Made by a program: the position numbers and the translations under genes. The notes under the pieces were generated by a model. That model saw only the letters and a program-made list of their open reading frames with translations, was not told the DNA's origin and ran no database searches. A stretch of DNA of 64,000 nucleotides from assembly GCA_958450365.1 (NCBI GenBank), contig CAUEEP010000627.1, positions 1-64,000 of the forward strand, given 5' to 3'. The stretch is from Mesorhabditis belari (lineage: Eukaryota; Nematoda; Chromadorea; Rhabditida; Rhabditidae). Below, in pieces: positions 12,788-25,499 of the stretch; position 1 is the first letter of the stretch; each line of letters begins with the position of its first letter.

Positions 12788-13998
12788 ATCTGTTAGATAA
12801 TAGAAAAATTAGATAATAAACCAAATAAAATTATTAAATAATAGATAAATAGATAAATAGATAAATTAATTAATTAATAGCAAATTAAAATCAAATTTGA
12901 AACTTTTTCACATAAAAAAAATAGGATTTAAACCCAGTTCAAGGTCATCAATTGAGAAAAAAAAGGAAAAAGCGTAGTTTTCTTGTGCAATAGAAATCAC
13001 AAAAGAAAAAAAGCCCAAAAATGGCTCTTTTTAAAAAAGAAATCGATAATTCAATAAAATTTAAAATTTACAAACAAAAAATATTAATTTAAACTATTGT
13101 TGATCTTTTTCAAATCAATTTTCCATTCAACTTTCTTCAGAAAATTTTCTTGCAACACATTTTTCGTCGGCTATTTTTCCAGCCCAGCCCAGCTCAGCAA
13201 TAAAAAAGATAAAAATTTGGTTGCTGAAGAAAAATTTTGGGTGATGCAAGGGTATTTGGGGAAAATTTCATCAAAAACAAAAATCTGAACATTTTTCTGT
13301 AGCATCAGTTGATTCTTCGGATTTACTTTGTGTAAATGTCTAAAAGTACCCTTTCTGGCACACTTGATTTAGTTGCTTTTGTCCAATTCAACTTTCCTCA
13401 ATCATCTAGTTCCATTTGTTCGTACCTTGAGCTCCTTTTTAAGCTCCCTTTCTGGTGCACTTGATTCCCCACTTTCTCTTGACATTCACCCGGAAATACA
13501 GCATTAAGTGAGCTAGAAGGAGCGTGTTTCAAAACTTTTCGAGTACAAAGTACACCTGCCGATTACAGTCCAATTTGTGAGTCTTTTAATGTCGCAAGTT
13601 TTTGAATGCTCGGCACAAAGCGATTTTCCTGTTGCCATAGAATTTGCTATCTGTGTGAGGCTAGACACGTTTAAAATTTATTTTCATCCTTTTCAAGTTA
13701 TAGTATCTTTACTGGCTTTAAATTTTAAGCTAAATATCTTCGTTCTTAAACCTTGATTACTGTACTGCAGTTGACTTTCTATACGGTAAACTAGATTGGG
13801 TAAGCTAGAATTTTCTATGATATCTACAAAAGCTTGCCCTGCTTAGCCTAGCTTGCCCTGCTTAGCCTAGTTTGCCCTACCGTATCCAATTCCTACAATA
13901 GCTACCGTAATCTTTACTTTGATAGATAGAACACTCATATCTCAAGATTTACACTTTGATATTTTTAATGTTTTAATGTTTTAAAGCTTTTTTCTAGA

Positions 13999-16900
13999 AT
14001 GCCTCGAACTCGAAGCCAATCCGAGAGCTCGAGCAGCGAATGGGAAGTGGAAAATGGCGTCGAGAGAGAAGTACCGATAACCGATGACGTGGATTTGATC
14101 TTTGGGAATTACTTGGATCAATTGAAAGTGAGTTAAAGGCTTAAATCGAAATCTTTATAAATGAACTGAAAGAGTACTGTAACTTACTTAACTCTTTCTT
14201 TGCCATTCCTTACTGATTACTAATGCCCGTTTTCTGCCCAAGATTGTGCAGAGTCGAGTATTTTTATCTCTTTTTTCTCTTTCTCTTTTCCCCATGTATT
14301 TCCTCTTTCTTCTCTGATAAGCAGACGCTGGATAGCTCAGTGGTAGAGCATCTGCCCGGTAAACAAAAGGTCGGGGGTTCAAGTCCCCTCGGTTTAAAAT
14401 TCTTTGCCATTCATTTCTTTATTTTATTACAGCTTACAGTAGACAATCGAATTGAATAATTGATCAAGTATAAAGAGCCGTTGTAGGGCTCCCTTTAAGA
14501 GGTTAACTCAAGTCGGGCTGTCTTAGCAGCCGTGGCCAATTGGTAAACTGCTCTAATACCGGCGAGTGGGTTCGAGTCCCGCTACAGTATTTTTGCTTGC
14601 TTATATAACACTTTTCCAAGTGTAGTCTATAAAAAGCTATGAAGAAAGTATAGAATTCAAGTTTTTAAATGAAAAGTAATTTCTTGATCATTTTGTTTAG
14701 GTGATCGACCATTTCCCTAACGAAAGTGAGGAAACGAGAGAAGCCTGCCGCTATCAAGCGCAAGAGGTATCGATTTTTTGCTCTCTTTTTCAGTGCTTTC
14801 AATTCCTCAACAAACTTGTGATCTAGTAAACATATGAGAAATGGAATTGGAAAAGATTAAGATCATAAAACGCTTATCATTTCCCCAAAACGATATTTTT
14901 CGCAAGGAAAATACGTTTTGCAAGGATACGAAACAAAAAATGTTTGAATAGAGATCTTGATTACCGATTTTATTTTACATTTTCGTAAAATTAGTATTGA
15001 AATTTGTCTAGGATCTCTTCTCAGCCGTCGGGAAACTCGACAACGTGAACAAGGCGCTGAAAAAAGTGAACTATTTGCTGCAGAGAAAGGTTTGCTTTAT
15101 CGGAAATGAAAAGGTTTTTAAAAAATTCATCTAATTCCTAATTCCAGAGGTCCACCGATTTGAATCCACAAATTCTTGAGGAAATGCACCGATTGAAGAT
15201 CAAGCAACAGCAACAATTGGAGGGATCAAGTGTGGAATTGATTGAAGAAAGGGTTCAAGTACTCGATGACACGGCTACGGTAAGTTTTAAGCTTTAGATA
15301 GATTAGATAAACTTCTATTAGATAAAAGTCTTTAGAAAAATTTTTTAAAAAAGCTTTAGTTATTGGTTTGACCTTGGATTTGATTGGTTTGATTTGATTT
15401 GCCTAAAAGTTGAGCATTTACTGAATCTACTATAATGGAGCGCAAAGTATCTTTACAAAGAACCTACTAAAGAATGTTAAATAAAGAATTTAGTATGCTA
15501 GACATGATGTCTTTACGTTTAAAGCACAAAGTACATTCAGCCTTGCTTTCAGGAGACATCAGCCGAAGGAAACGAAGATCCACAGCCAAATCCGGGAGAT
15601 GACAAGAAGCCAAATATTGAGGTAATCTTACAATTGATAAATGACACACAATTTTGAATATAAATAAGTTCAGGCAAAAGTTCAGGCAGAAACGAATCTC
15701 GTTCAATTATTCGATATCACTGAAGACGGGGAAACCATCTTCAAGAAAGAAGTCCTCGACGATCTCTGTGATCAGATCGGTGATAGACCGGTTGGTTCTT
15801 GAAAATGAAAATGTGAAAACTAGATGCTTTTGAAGACCTAGATACTTTCCAAACTAATTCAAAATATAAAACTTTTCAGGTTTCCATCATTTCAACAGCC
15901 GGAAAATTTCGACAAGGGAAAACCTTTTGGAACAATGTTTTGTTGAAAGGGCTTCAACAAGGAAAAGCCGATTTTAAACCGACTGACTATATTGGGTATT
16001 AGATTTAGAACTAGCTACATGCTTAGCTAGATACTGTACTCTGTTACAGTATCCTTTAGCTACAGTATCCTTTAGTTACAGTATCCCTTAGCTACTATAT
16101 ACTTCTGTTAAAGTATCCTTTAACTTCAGTATCCTTTAGTTACAGTATCCTCCAGCTACAATAGCATACGGTTAGCTAGTGTAGTTTTGTACCCAAATAA
16201 GTACAGTGCTTGAGGCTGTCTAGGTAAAATTATACAATCAAATTCATTAACGAGACATTAGTTATATGTAAATTTTTGTCTTAGTGGTCATGACGGTATC
16301 CGTTTTCAATCTGGATACATTCGGCACACAAAGGGGATCATGGTTTGGCCAAAGGTTTTCATCAGAAAAGATAAAGAAGGAAAGGAGGTAAATATAGATA
16401 ATTTCCATTTAAAATCTGATATCATCGACATCCTAGCTGGCCGTCATCCTCATGGACACTCAAGGCACATTTGACACGACGAGTGACATGATCGATTCGG
16501 CGATTATCTTTTCGATCTCACTCCTTATGTCTTCCATCAAGGTAGAACTGGGTTTTAGGTTTCAGTTCCAAAGAAGTTTAAAGATTTTCAATGTTCGAAC
16601 GCAAATCGACGCCCAGGATCTGGATTCGCTGAATCTTTTCCTTGCCTTCAGCCAAAGGACCGATGAAAGGGCGGGACAGGTAAATTTCGAATCTAAAAAT
16701 CAGCTACTATTTTCAAATATAGAAATTTCATTCCCAATAAGGCCTAGCAGCTAGATATGACCTGGACTGGCTTGACCTTAAGATAGCTTGTCACTAGCCT
16801 GGTCTGGCCTAGCTAGACCCTACCGTTGCCCGAACTTGCCCATTGATCCAGTCCAGTTCTAGTTTACTATGACCTTCAGCTTACTATTAGTTCTTAGCTT

Positions 16901-19900
16901 AGCTCAGGTCGAGTTGACTCTAAAAGCTCTAAAGCCGACCCTGGCCCGGTTCTGGTCTGCTAATCTTTATCAACAATCTTCCAGCACTTCATCATCATGA
17001 TCCGAGACGCACTCGAATCCGGCTTTCAACCATCATACATTGAGACTCTTCAGGTGGGTCGAGCTTCAAATTTCAGGAAGTTTGAAAAGAAATCTAAAGT
17101 TTTATAGGCTCAAACGAGACGAGCTCCTGAATTGAAAAAGCTACTTGAGGGGATCTTTTCGGCTTTCGAAAAAGTCGAGTGTTTCATGGCGAAAACCCCG
17201 AGTGAGCATGTGCTGAGTGCGAGTGGGGAGATTAGAGCTCAAGGTATCGAATAAATTTTAAACAACGGCTAGGGTTACGGTAGCCGATCCAGAGACAAAA
17301 GGGCTAGGGTTACGGTAGTTCTCAACAAACGATTACAGATTGCGGTGATCGATTCCTGGGAGATCTCTGCGAATGCGCAAATCACGTGCTTGAGAATTTG
17401 GTCCCAAAGACGTTCATGGGAAATCATCTCACAGGGAACACGTTGAAGCGATACGTTGAGGTTGGCGAAGTTTCTATTTTACAGAATAGTTTAAAGCTTG
17501 ATTATCTACTAGCTTTTTTAGAACCTCGTCGATCACATCAAAGAGAACAATCACAAGGCAATCGGATCAGCTTTCCAGGTGAGTTTCTCTAACTTTGATT
17601 AGCTCCAAGTCATCAGTTAGGTTTTATGTCATTATCATAGTCAATTCAAATCATCTATAGGCTACTTCCGAGCTCTTCTTCGAAAAAGCCAAAGCAGCCG
17701 CAGCTGAGTACTTCGCCGCAGCACACGATCAGGTAACTTCAGCTTTTTCAGGCTTACGAACTTTTTCAAACGCCACCGATTCATGCCTTAAAACGTACCG
17801 TAATCTAAGCCTTGTCATTACAGTAATCCCTATATTGATTGCCTTTACAGTAATCTTTATACTACCAAATATCTGATAACTTGTCTAGCTGATGCGCGAG
17901 TCAGGGCATCAGCCGATAAATCCAAAAGTGTACGAGAAGACACTCAAGAAATTCGTCGATGAAGCACTTCAGGTAAAAAAAGCAGCATAAAAAAAGAGAA
18001 AAATTTGATCTAAAGCTTTAGATCAAGAATACAGCTGAAAACCAGAAATATATTCATTAATATTTTCAGGAATACAGCTCAAAACCACTCTTTGGGACTC
18101 AAGAAGTTAAAGAGAAAACTTTCTTGGCGATGAAGGAGTCTTTGGAGGTGAGTGGAATGGAATTGGTATTGGAATTTAGTAAAGAATTTTATAAGTAAAG
18201 AATTATCAAATATTTTCCTAATATTATTGTCAGCTTTAGAAATAACACTATTGAATCTTTAAATAACTTTGGATTAACTGTCTCCAGAGCTATAAATCAA
18301 GTAAAGTAAAGCTGAGCTGATGCAAAATAATAATCTTAGATGAGATGGGTGTATATGATTTTAAGCCTTCAATATTAGTTGACTGAATATCATTTAACTT
18401 ATATTATTATTGGATATTAATTAACTAGATAGTATCTCTGATTGTTAGCTTTTGTTTTAGGCAAAATGCCAAGAGAAGCTGCTTAGCAATCGGAGCCGTT
18501 TCCGCGACTTTTTGATGGCCGATGCGGTGCAGCAAAGCTCAGAGTTGTACGAGAAAGGGATGAAGGTATGGAAATGAATTTGTCTTTTCTTGAAATTTAG
18601 TATTTTCCAAGCTTTGATATTCAGCCAGACTTCGGGGATTCCCTTCTCGGAAAAGCTACCGTTGAACAAGTGAAAGCTCGACACGAGAAAGCCTTTCCTG
18701 AGGCAATGTCACTTTTCGAAAATGGTTTGTCATTCTTAGGTTTATAGACTTAGATTTAAGCTTTAAATTTAAGATTTATAGCTTTAGATTTATGATTTAG
18801 ATTTAGATTTAAAGATTTAAGTGCACTTTTTCTCAAAAAAATAGGGAAACACCACCAATCTAGCGCTCTTGTTTTCTTCTTATCGAAATAACTTGCTTTA
18901 AGAAAGGATCAGTGCACCAGGAAGGCTGTCTTTAACGATTTAAGCACAAAGTACACATCTGATTTCAAATTATAGCAGTTATTGGTGTTTAAGTATTGAA
19001 AATTGACCAGAAAGTTGGCCAAATTGAGGAGTACTTTGTAGTGGAAACACACCTTTTCTGGCTTACTAACTCGTTGTTCGTTAAAGGTTCTCAGTTTTAG
19101 TGCACCAGACATGGGGTGTTTGCAGATTTGATCACAAATTACACTTTAGTTTCTTTTCCTAACAATTATCCGGCTTTTTTCAGCTGTTGAGCCTTTCAAC
19201 GATGAGGTGGATTTGATCGAGTCTAAGAGAAATCTTCTCACTAAGATGATTTTGGTGGGTTTAGAAGTTGATACAGAAATCTTAGGACTTGTAAACTCAT
19301 AAATGTTTACTGGTGATCGTACTTTTAAACTGATTAAACTTTTAAACTGAAGTCATGAATTCAGACTCGTTTCGAGGATCTCCAAAGTGACAACCTCGTC
19401 GTTCAAGTCAACGCATCTTTGGATTCAATGATCAACACGCTTGCAGACAATTACGGAAAACATTTGAAGGAGGTAGCTAGCTTTTTGCTTTTGTAAACGC
19501 ACACCTTCTGGCAACCTAATTCACCCAATTTCAGCAAGTTACATCGGTCAAAAAATTAGACGAAATCGGAATGTTTATCGAACGCGGGATGAACGCTTTG
19601 AATACAAATTTTGAAGCAAACAAGGTAAACTGCAGGAATTGGTAGCCTTGCTGGCTTTGCTCCTGACATTTTCTGGACTTCAGTTACCTTTTGGATCAGT
19701 CAAGGCTTGGCTAGAGCCTGAGATTCCAGTAGTAAAGCTGGTCTTGAATTAGGGTAGGCAAGATCAAAGCTCGTTTCGAGCCAGAACTATAAACTACTGT
19801 AACTTTTTTTAGCGTTGCTATTTTTGAGAGTGCTTTTGTTCATTTAAAAGCTCTTGGGATTCTCTATTTTTTAATCTATAGATCATCTCAATTCGACAGA

Positions 19901-21932
19901 TTTATAGCAAGTTAGAAGCGTTTTTAGTTTACGTTTATAGTTACCGACAGATTTTGTGGCTAGGTTTGTAGCTTGTAGTGCTCATGTCTAGCCTATAACT
20001 AGACTATTACATTTCAGGCTCAATTCATCATCGACATTTCCCAACTAATGCCGAAAATTGATTTGAACATGCTCCGTCAAATGATTGACAACTTCAAGGA
20101 TGCGAAGGGAGCGCTGTTTAAGGTAAAGATTGATTGTAGAGTGTTAAATGTCAGTTTTAGCGATGCGAGGACTACTTTGAGTCCGAGGTTCGTGCGCATT
20201 TCAACATGGAAAGGCTGAAGAACAAGATGATCGATATGAGACATCGACAAAACGAAGCACAGAAAAAATTGCAAGCGCAACAGGGGAGAATCCAAGAACA
20301 ACTCACCGATACAAAGCAACAATTGGGTGGGGATTTCGACGAAAACTTGGTGGTACAGTAGACAGAGAAATGAGTACGGTAGACTAGGTCACTCTTTAGA
20401 ATGTCCTACTGTAGCCAGTGCACCTTCTTCTACAGTACCGTAATGTGTTAAATTTGATTAGAAGTTTTCTTTCAGATGACGAAAAACGCAAACGAGAGGC
20501 AGCTGAGAAGGGCAGCGATTTGAATCCAATATTCTTGCTGTTGAAACAAATGAATGAACAGACGCAGCAGTACGTGATTTTCAAAAAATTCAATTAAAAC
20601 TTGATTTAAACAAATGAAACGCTTTTATTAAACGCTTTCAGACAACTTGAAAACGCGCGTGAAGAGCGACAACGAAAAGAAATGAGAGAAGCACAAGAAG
20701 AGGCGAATCGAATCGAGAAAGAAGTGAATGAGGCGAGGATTCGGATGGAGGTGAGAATCTAGGTTAACAATGATTAGAAAAAGCATTTATATGTAAATTT
20801 GCATCAATAAATTGAATGTAATTGTAGCAACAAAGAGCTGACAACGAGAGAAACGAAAGAAACCGCGAAGAGGATCGAAAGGAACGAGACGCCGAGAGGG
20901 TAGAGTCTTTAAAATGCTTTAAGTCTTTGCCTTAAGTCTTTGCTTTAAAGTGCTCTTTCCTAGCGTAGAAAGGGTATGCTGGTGGCCCAGTGGATAGTGC
21001 ATTGGGCTCCTGCTCACAGGGTCACGGTTCGGTCCCCTATTCAGTTTTTCGTTTTTCTTTTTCATACAGCAGACAGCCACCGTACCCAGTTTTATTCAAG
21101 TTTTGACTGTTTTTTGTGGAGGTATGAATGCTGAAAGTCTAGCTGAAGGTAGACAGATTGAATTACGGTACTTTCTATTAGCGGCAAGATTACGGTAGCT
21201 TTTGAAAAAGGGCATATTCATTAGCAAAGAAGTTTCTCTTTCTAGACATCGACATTCTACAAAAGTGACAAACTGTCACACTACAAACGCTTTTAACTTG
21301 CTTCAAATCTACCGGATTGATCTGAATCCCATTCTTGGCCAGATTCCGAGGAGAAGCCTTGGATTGATGGCCTACTATAGAGATGACACTAAACGATCAA
21401 AAACAACACACGAAAAATGCTTCTAACTTGTTATCAATCTACCGGATTGAGACGATCTATAGCTTAAAAAAATAAAGAATCTCAAAAGCTTTCGAATGAA
21501 CTAAAGCACTCTCAAAAGTATCAACGCGAAAGAAAGTTACGATGTTTTGTAACCTGATTCAATCGTTTCGACTACGCGCGAGTACGGTTCGTTTCGAGTC
21601 AGGACTATAAACCACTGTAACTTTCTTTAGCGTTTATATTTTTGAGAGTGCTTTAGTTCATTCGAAAGCTTTTGAGATTCTTTATTTTTTTAAGCTATAG
21701 ATCGTCTCAATTCAGCAGACTGATAGCAAGTTAAAAGCGTTTTTAGTTTACGTTTATAGTTTGTAGTGCCCATGTCTATTCCATTCAATTCCAGGTTCGC
21801 AAAGAAGTCAACGATCGAGTAGAAGAGACAAAAAAACGGCAAGAAAAAGCTGATGCTGAAAAAAAAAGCAAAAGAGAAAGAGCTGAAAGAGAAAAAGGAT
21901 TCATTCGGAGAGTCTGGGGATGGATTTATTAA
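13999..21932 (+). CDS. Gene B: class II GBP/atlastin-like large GTPase, 28 exons, about 924 aa
   Basis: Exons: 13999-14127, 14701-14766, 15012-15089, 15148-15279, 15553-15621, 15686-15790, 15880-15995, 16285-16387, 16437-16541, 16584-16679, 16985-17053, 17109-17244, 17339-17460, 17522-17578, 17661-17732, 17889-17972, 18070-18147, 18461-18565, 18625-18724, 19184-19254, 19365-19472, 19535-19624, 20018-20122, 20161-20326, 20476-20569, 20642-20750, 20828-20899, 21795-21932. They total 2775 nt with compatible phases and no internal stop. N-terminal about 158 residues are acidic. The G domain has AGKFRQGKT (200-208), HTKGI (246-250), LMDTQGTFD (G3 Asp about 273) and MIRD (340-341). FEKVECF and LTGNTLKRYVE mark the GBP-like middle domain; residues after about 733 are coiled coil. 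The tail ends GFIRRVWGWIY, an aromatic-basic end without a CaaX box. Expected role: GTP-driven oligomerisation on membranes. It pairs divergently with gene A. Confidence 0.88.
14330..14402 (+). repeat. Degenerate tRNA-like sequence
   Basis: A perfect-looking D arm (TAGCTCAGTGGTAGAGC) and T arm (GGGGGTTCAAGTCCCC) surround a decayed anticodon stem (TCTGC against ACAAA). The acceptor ends cannot pair. It is a tRNA pseudogene or SINE head in intron 1 of gene B. Confidence 0.5.
14527..14592 (+). repeat. Second degenerate tRNA-like sequence
   Basis: D-arm-like TGGCCAATTGGTAAACTGC and a pairing T arm (GTGGGTTCGAGTCCCGC) followed by TTTTT. The acceptor stem does not close. It also lies in intron 1 of gene B, about 125 bp after the first one. 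Confidence 0.45.
16019..16190. repeat. CTACAGTATCCTTTAG tandem repeat
   Basis: Around eight imperfect units of TACAGTATCCTTTAGCTA in intron 7 of gene B. Confidence 0.7.
18912..18956 (+). repeat. Dispersed 45-bp motif copy
   Basis: GTGCACCAGGAAGGCTGTCT, spacer, AAGCACAAAGTACACA, in intron 19 of gene B. Another copy in the same intron starts at about 19097. Confidence 0.6.
19785..19975. repeat. Solo arm related to the foldback at 21.4-21.8 kb
   Basis: Direct near-copy of 21590-21780: both carry TATAAACYACTGTAACTT, GAGAGTGCTTT, GTTCATT and GCGTTTTTAGTTTACGTTTA in order. It lies in intron 22 of gene B. Confidence 0.75.
20975..21050 (+). repeat. tRNA-like (SINE-like) sequence
   Basis: A-box-like TGGCCCAGTGGATAGTGC and B-box-like GGTTCGGTCCCC, followed by TTTTTCGTTTTTC. 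It does not fold into a full tRNA. It lies in the last intron of gene B. Confidence 0.45.
21400..21755. repeat. Foldback element in the last intron of gene B
   Basis: The left arm (about 21400-21545) contains AGAATCTCAAAAGCTTTCGA; the right arm (about 21610-21755) contains its reverse complement, and the arms match for about 140 bp. The solo arm at 19.8 kb is the same family. Confidence 0.8.
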
Positions 21933-22537
21933 AGAAATTGTCTTCAGAAGTTGTTTTAAGCTATGCTTTAAGTCTGTACTTTTACAATGTCTTTACTTGG
22001 ATTTTATTTGATTCACTTTTTGCTGTTATTGTAAACTTTTCAGCTGAACTTATCACAATTTTGGGCCTTCTTGTTGTTAAAATTATTTCATTTCGTAGTA
22101 TTAACGGTACCATTTAAATATAACCACCATTCTTTTATTTTAAAAAATATAGAAACACGATCAATCTAGTGTACTCAAGTTTTCTTATCGAAATACTTTG
22201 CTGATATAAATGCGTGTATAAAATTTGCTTCTCTGAAACTATAGAAACTCTGAAACTGTACACTTTATTACAAAATTTTGCATCAGCAAATTTTTCAAAA
22301 TGTACATTAAAATCTTGCGCTTTTTTTTCTATTACCCTTTCCTTAACTTTGTTTTTTTTCTCTTTTTCAAACAGGTTAAATTGGTAATTCCTACTATTTA
22401 GAGTACTGCGTAGAAAACCGTGTGATTGTGAGAGAAAATGGATGCTTCCCCCAGTAATAGGGTAAATTCTAGTGATAGTTGCCTTTACGCTTATAAATCA
22501 TTTTAAAGAATTCCGCAACTCCTTCGCGTAAATCTAA

Positions 22538-24440
22538 AATGTCCTCACTAGCCGGGGATTTTATGTCAAAGTATATGGATGTGAGCAGTAAAGAGACTCG
22601 AGCACAATGCAATTTATGCCCCAGAAACGCAATTGCAAACTATGCCATTGGCGCCCTCTACGCCATGAAACATCATCAAAAAGTAGATTTACTTTATTTT
22701 TGCAAACCTTAAGCCAGTCAGAGCATCCGTTGGAGTGGACAGCGGCAGAAATTCACCGCGATAACACTATAGCCAACATTGTAGAAATGATTGAAGGTGC
22801 AGCTGCAAATGTGATGGCATTGTTAGTGATATAAATTTTTTAAATGGCCACCTTTTCTAGGAAAAACGATACGCTTTTGACACTAGGTATGGCCGAAACT
22901 AATATCTTCATTACCCAGCTTAGTCGTAGCAAAAGGTGGAAAGCATGGTTTAATGCGCAAAATATCAAAATGCCTAGTCAAAAAAGGTTTATAAAAATTT
23001 ATTTACTACAAAAAAAAAAGTTTAGGATCGACACCATAAAAAATTCAACGATCGGTAGACTCGAAGACCAAATAAGGGAAAGGCTAAAAGAAATTGTGGA
23101 ATGTTCGATTTCAAGTGACGCATACACAGCTCAAAGAAATCCTTTGAATTACAACATCACTCTTGCCCACTTTCTTGACGCAAATGGCAAGAAGCGAGAT
23201 GCCATCCTGCCGTTAAATAATTTGCAAGGTTTAACTTTTCAAATCGTCCCTAATATTAACGCTTAGAATCCACACACACGGCTTATGTAATCACTAAAGA
23301 TGTTAGCGGCGTTCTCGAGTCTTATGGCTTAGCAGACAAAGTTCAATTCTTTGTAGCAGACGGTGCTGGAGCCAACACAAATGCAGCCATAAACATGAAT
23401 ACTCCACGGTTGAATTGGCCAAAGCAATTAGTGACTCTATCTTATTTTAGCATACATTGCTTTGCTCACCTCATTCACAATGTAGTCAAGAAATTTGAAG
23501 AAGAGGTAGACATGTCACAGTCGGTGGAAAAACTTAGAAACGCGGTCGTGGCTCTATCCAAAAGCATCGTTCTAAAAGTAGAATTTAAAAGAAGCATTTA
23601 AACGAAGATTTCCAACCTCAACTAGACCACAGTTAGATGTTGCGACGCGCTGGGGATCCACCTTCGATATGCTTAAAAACAGCCTAAAAAATGTTTGTTC
23701 TACTTTCTAATTATAGTCAAACAAAAAAAAGCTTAGCTTGAATTTCTCAACGAGATCCTTGTGAAGTTAAGCCGAACTATCATTCACAAGGACGAGGAAC
23801 AAAAAAATAATTGAGTTCTGCGAAGTCTTGGCGGTTCCCTACCGAGTCACCTTAGAGGAAATTCAACTAGAGAACAACGCAACCCCCTTAGCTACGAAAT
23901 TTCTTGAGCTTCACAAGCTAAAGACTCCGTTATAATCTCGATATTTGACATAAAAAATTAGCTAATTTTTGACAAAAACCTATTATAGGAGGCATCATTC
24001 CTCGACCATCAAATACCATTCAATCCAATGGCCAAAGACGAAAGTGATTGGAACAAATGTGCTGGTGAGCCAAAGCAAAGATATAATGATTATTAGGGCG
24101 TATTTATAAAACTTGGTATTTTAGTACCGAGGCCTACGCAACCTATGATAGATACAACAGAGAGCCCAAAAAAGAAAATCGCTCCAAGTTCCCTACGGTA
24201 CCCTGGTCTTACCTACAACATATATAAAACCCGTATGATTATAGCTTTACAAATTGCATCAAAGTACCTCCTTATACCGATTACTTCAATCGATGCGGAG
24301 CGGACAACGTCACACGAATCTTCTTTGATTCTCAAAAAAGCAGATTGACAGCCGACTCTGGGCGATGACAGCCGACTGTTCCTCGCTACGGCCCTCACAA
24401 ATTCCGCTAGGTCTTATTTTTCGCAGTTTGGGTTTTAAAA
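22538..24440 (+). pseudogene. Decayed hAT-family transposase
   Basis: Fragments of a hAT transposase occur in the right order but in several frames. A BED-finger-like start (ETRAQCNLC) follows the ATG at 22538. Next come a frame at 22844-23266 with SSDAYTAQRNPLNYNITLAH, the block CFAHLIHNVVKKF near 23460, RWGSTFDML near 23650, and the C-terminal dimerisation block IDAERTTSHESS near 24290. Stops and frame changes (for example after FCKP near 22700) show it is dead. The hAT assignment rests on motif recognition; terminal inverted repeats and target duplications were not located. Confidence 0.75.
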
Positions 24441-25360
24441 AAATTTAGCAAGATTATCATCAAGAATTCCCCATCTATTTTGTACGAAGAAAAGCAGTTA
24501 GCCCTAACGGAAATGGCCCTAGCGGGATGCTCATTGGAGGCTGAATCACTGTCTGATCACAAAAACCCGTGATGAGGAAGATTTTATATCTATGGAATTA
24601 TAAAGAAAGTTTACCTTTTTATAGTTGTTGATCTTTGTTAATTTGTTGCTAATCATTGTGGTTCCTCCATTTCTTTTCTTCTTTACTAAAAAAGCGAAAT
24701 TAACCCCGGTATTTTGTTAAAATTACGAAAACTATGCAAGAAAAAAAAACCGTCCTCGTAAAGCTGCCGCGTTGCTTGTCATTCTAGTCTTCTTGAAAGT
24801 CGACGAGCGTAAGAGAGTCCACATCAACAACCCTAAAACAATTTTGTTTAATTTGTTGAAAAAGTCTAAAGAGAAGCAAAAAAATACCTTAAGATGGTCG
24901 TTCTCCGCATTTCCTGAAGTCGGAGACCGCGCGAAAGATTTGATTTTCGTCGCAGCTCATGTCAAAAGTTCTCTAAAACTTAAAAACTTTAAAATGCTAT
25001 GTAAAATTAAAGAAAACATACTTAAAACGGAAAAAGTTAAGAAACACTATTAAAAAATTATATTATTTACGAATTTACCAGGCCTATTGTCTACATTTGC
25101 ACTAGAGCTATTCAAAAACAAATTTCACGCCCTAAAAACCTAAATCCTTAGATAAAACTATCCATTACTACAATTCAAGGAAATTTTGCACATTTTTTTC
25201 GCGCGGCCTTTATAGCTTTGCTTAAAAAGCGCACCTTTTAGAAAATGCGTTGTCGGAAGTTTGTCGGATCAATTGTCTGACAAAAAAGTTGTCAATGCAA
25301 ATTTGTCTGACAAATTGTCTGTCAACAATGAGCACACTCTAGACCAACGGATCTTTGAAA
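24441..25360. other. No recognised gene; lysine-rich open frame
   Basis: A 93-codon plus-strand frame at 24772-25053 is Lys-rich (SKEKQKNTLRWSFSAFPEVG) and starts at a non-ATG codon. I do not recognise it. It may be host or transposon debris trailing the hAT remnant. Confidence 0.3.
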
Positions 25361-25361
25361 A

Positions 25362-25485
25362 TTCTCATCCAAATATTGCATCAATGACGCGGGGAATGGA
25401 ATCGACAACCGATGGGTGACTTTGAAGGCGAAATTTTGCATCTCCTCAAAACACAAATCGTTCCTCTGTAAAAGCACTGTAGATT
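25362..25485 (-). pseudogene. Solitary copy of the last exon of a class I GTPase gene
   Basis: The stretch closely matches 40160-40290 in the terminal exon of gene D on the same strand. Shared words include AATATTGCATCAATGACG, ACACAAATCGTTCCTCTG and AAGCACTGTAGATTA. No adjacent GTPase exons remain. It is a relic of a further class I paralogue, abutting LINE debris. Confidence 0.75.
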
Positions 25486-25499
25486 AATGCTAAACCGTA

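Larger units (their letters stand above)
11904..13998. other. Shared upstream region of the divergent pair A/B
   Basis: No gene seen. It holds a foldback element (12378-12787), an AT-rich stretch at 12800-13090, several copies of the dispersed GTGCACCAGAAAGG / GCACAAAGTACA motif (12151-12197, 12260-12330, 13340-13555), and GCTTAGCCTAGCTTGCCCT units near 13840-13890. Promoters of both GTPase genes should lie here, but I see no recognisable core element. Confidence 0.5.

Noticed and set aside
14330..14592. Functional tRNA genes
   Set aside because: D and T arms look right, but acceptor stems do not pair and one anticodon stem is broken.
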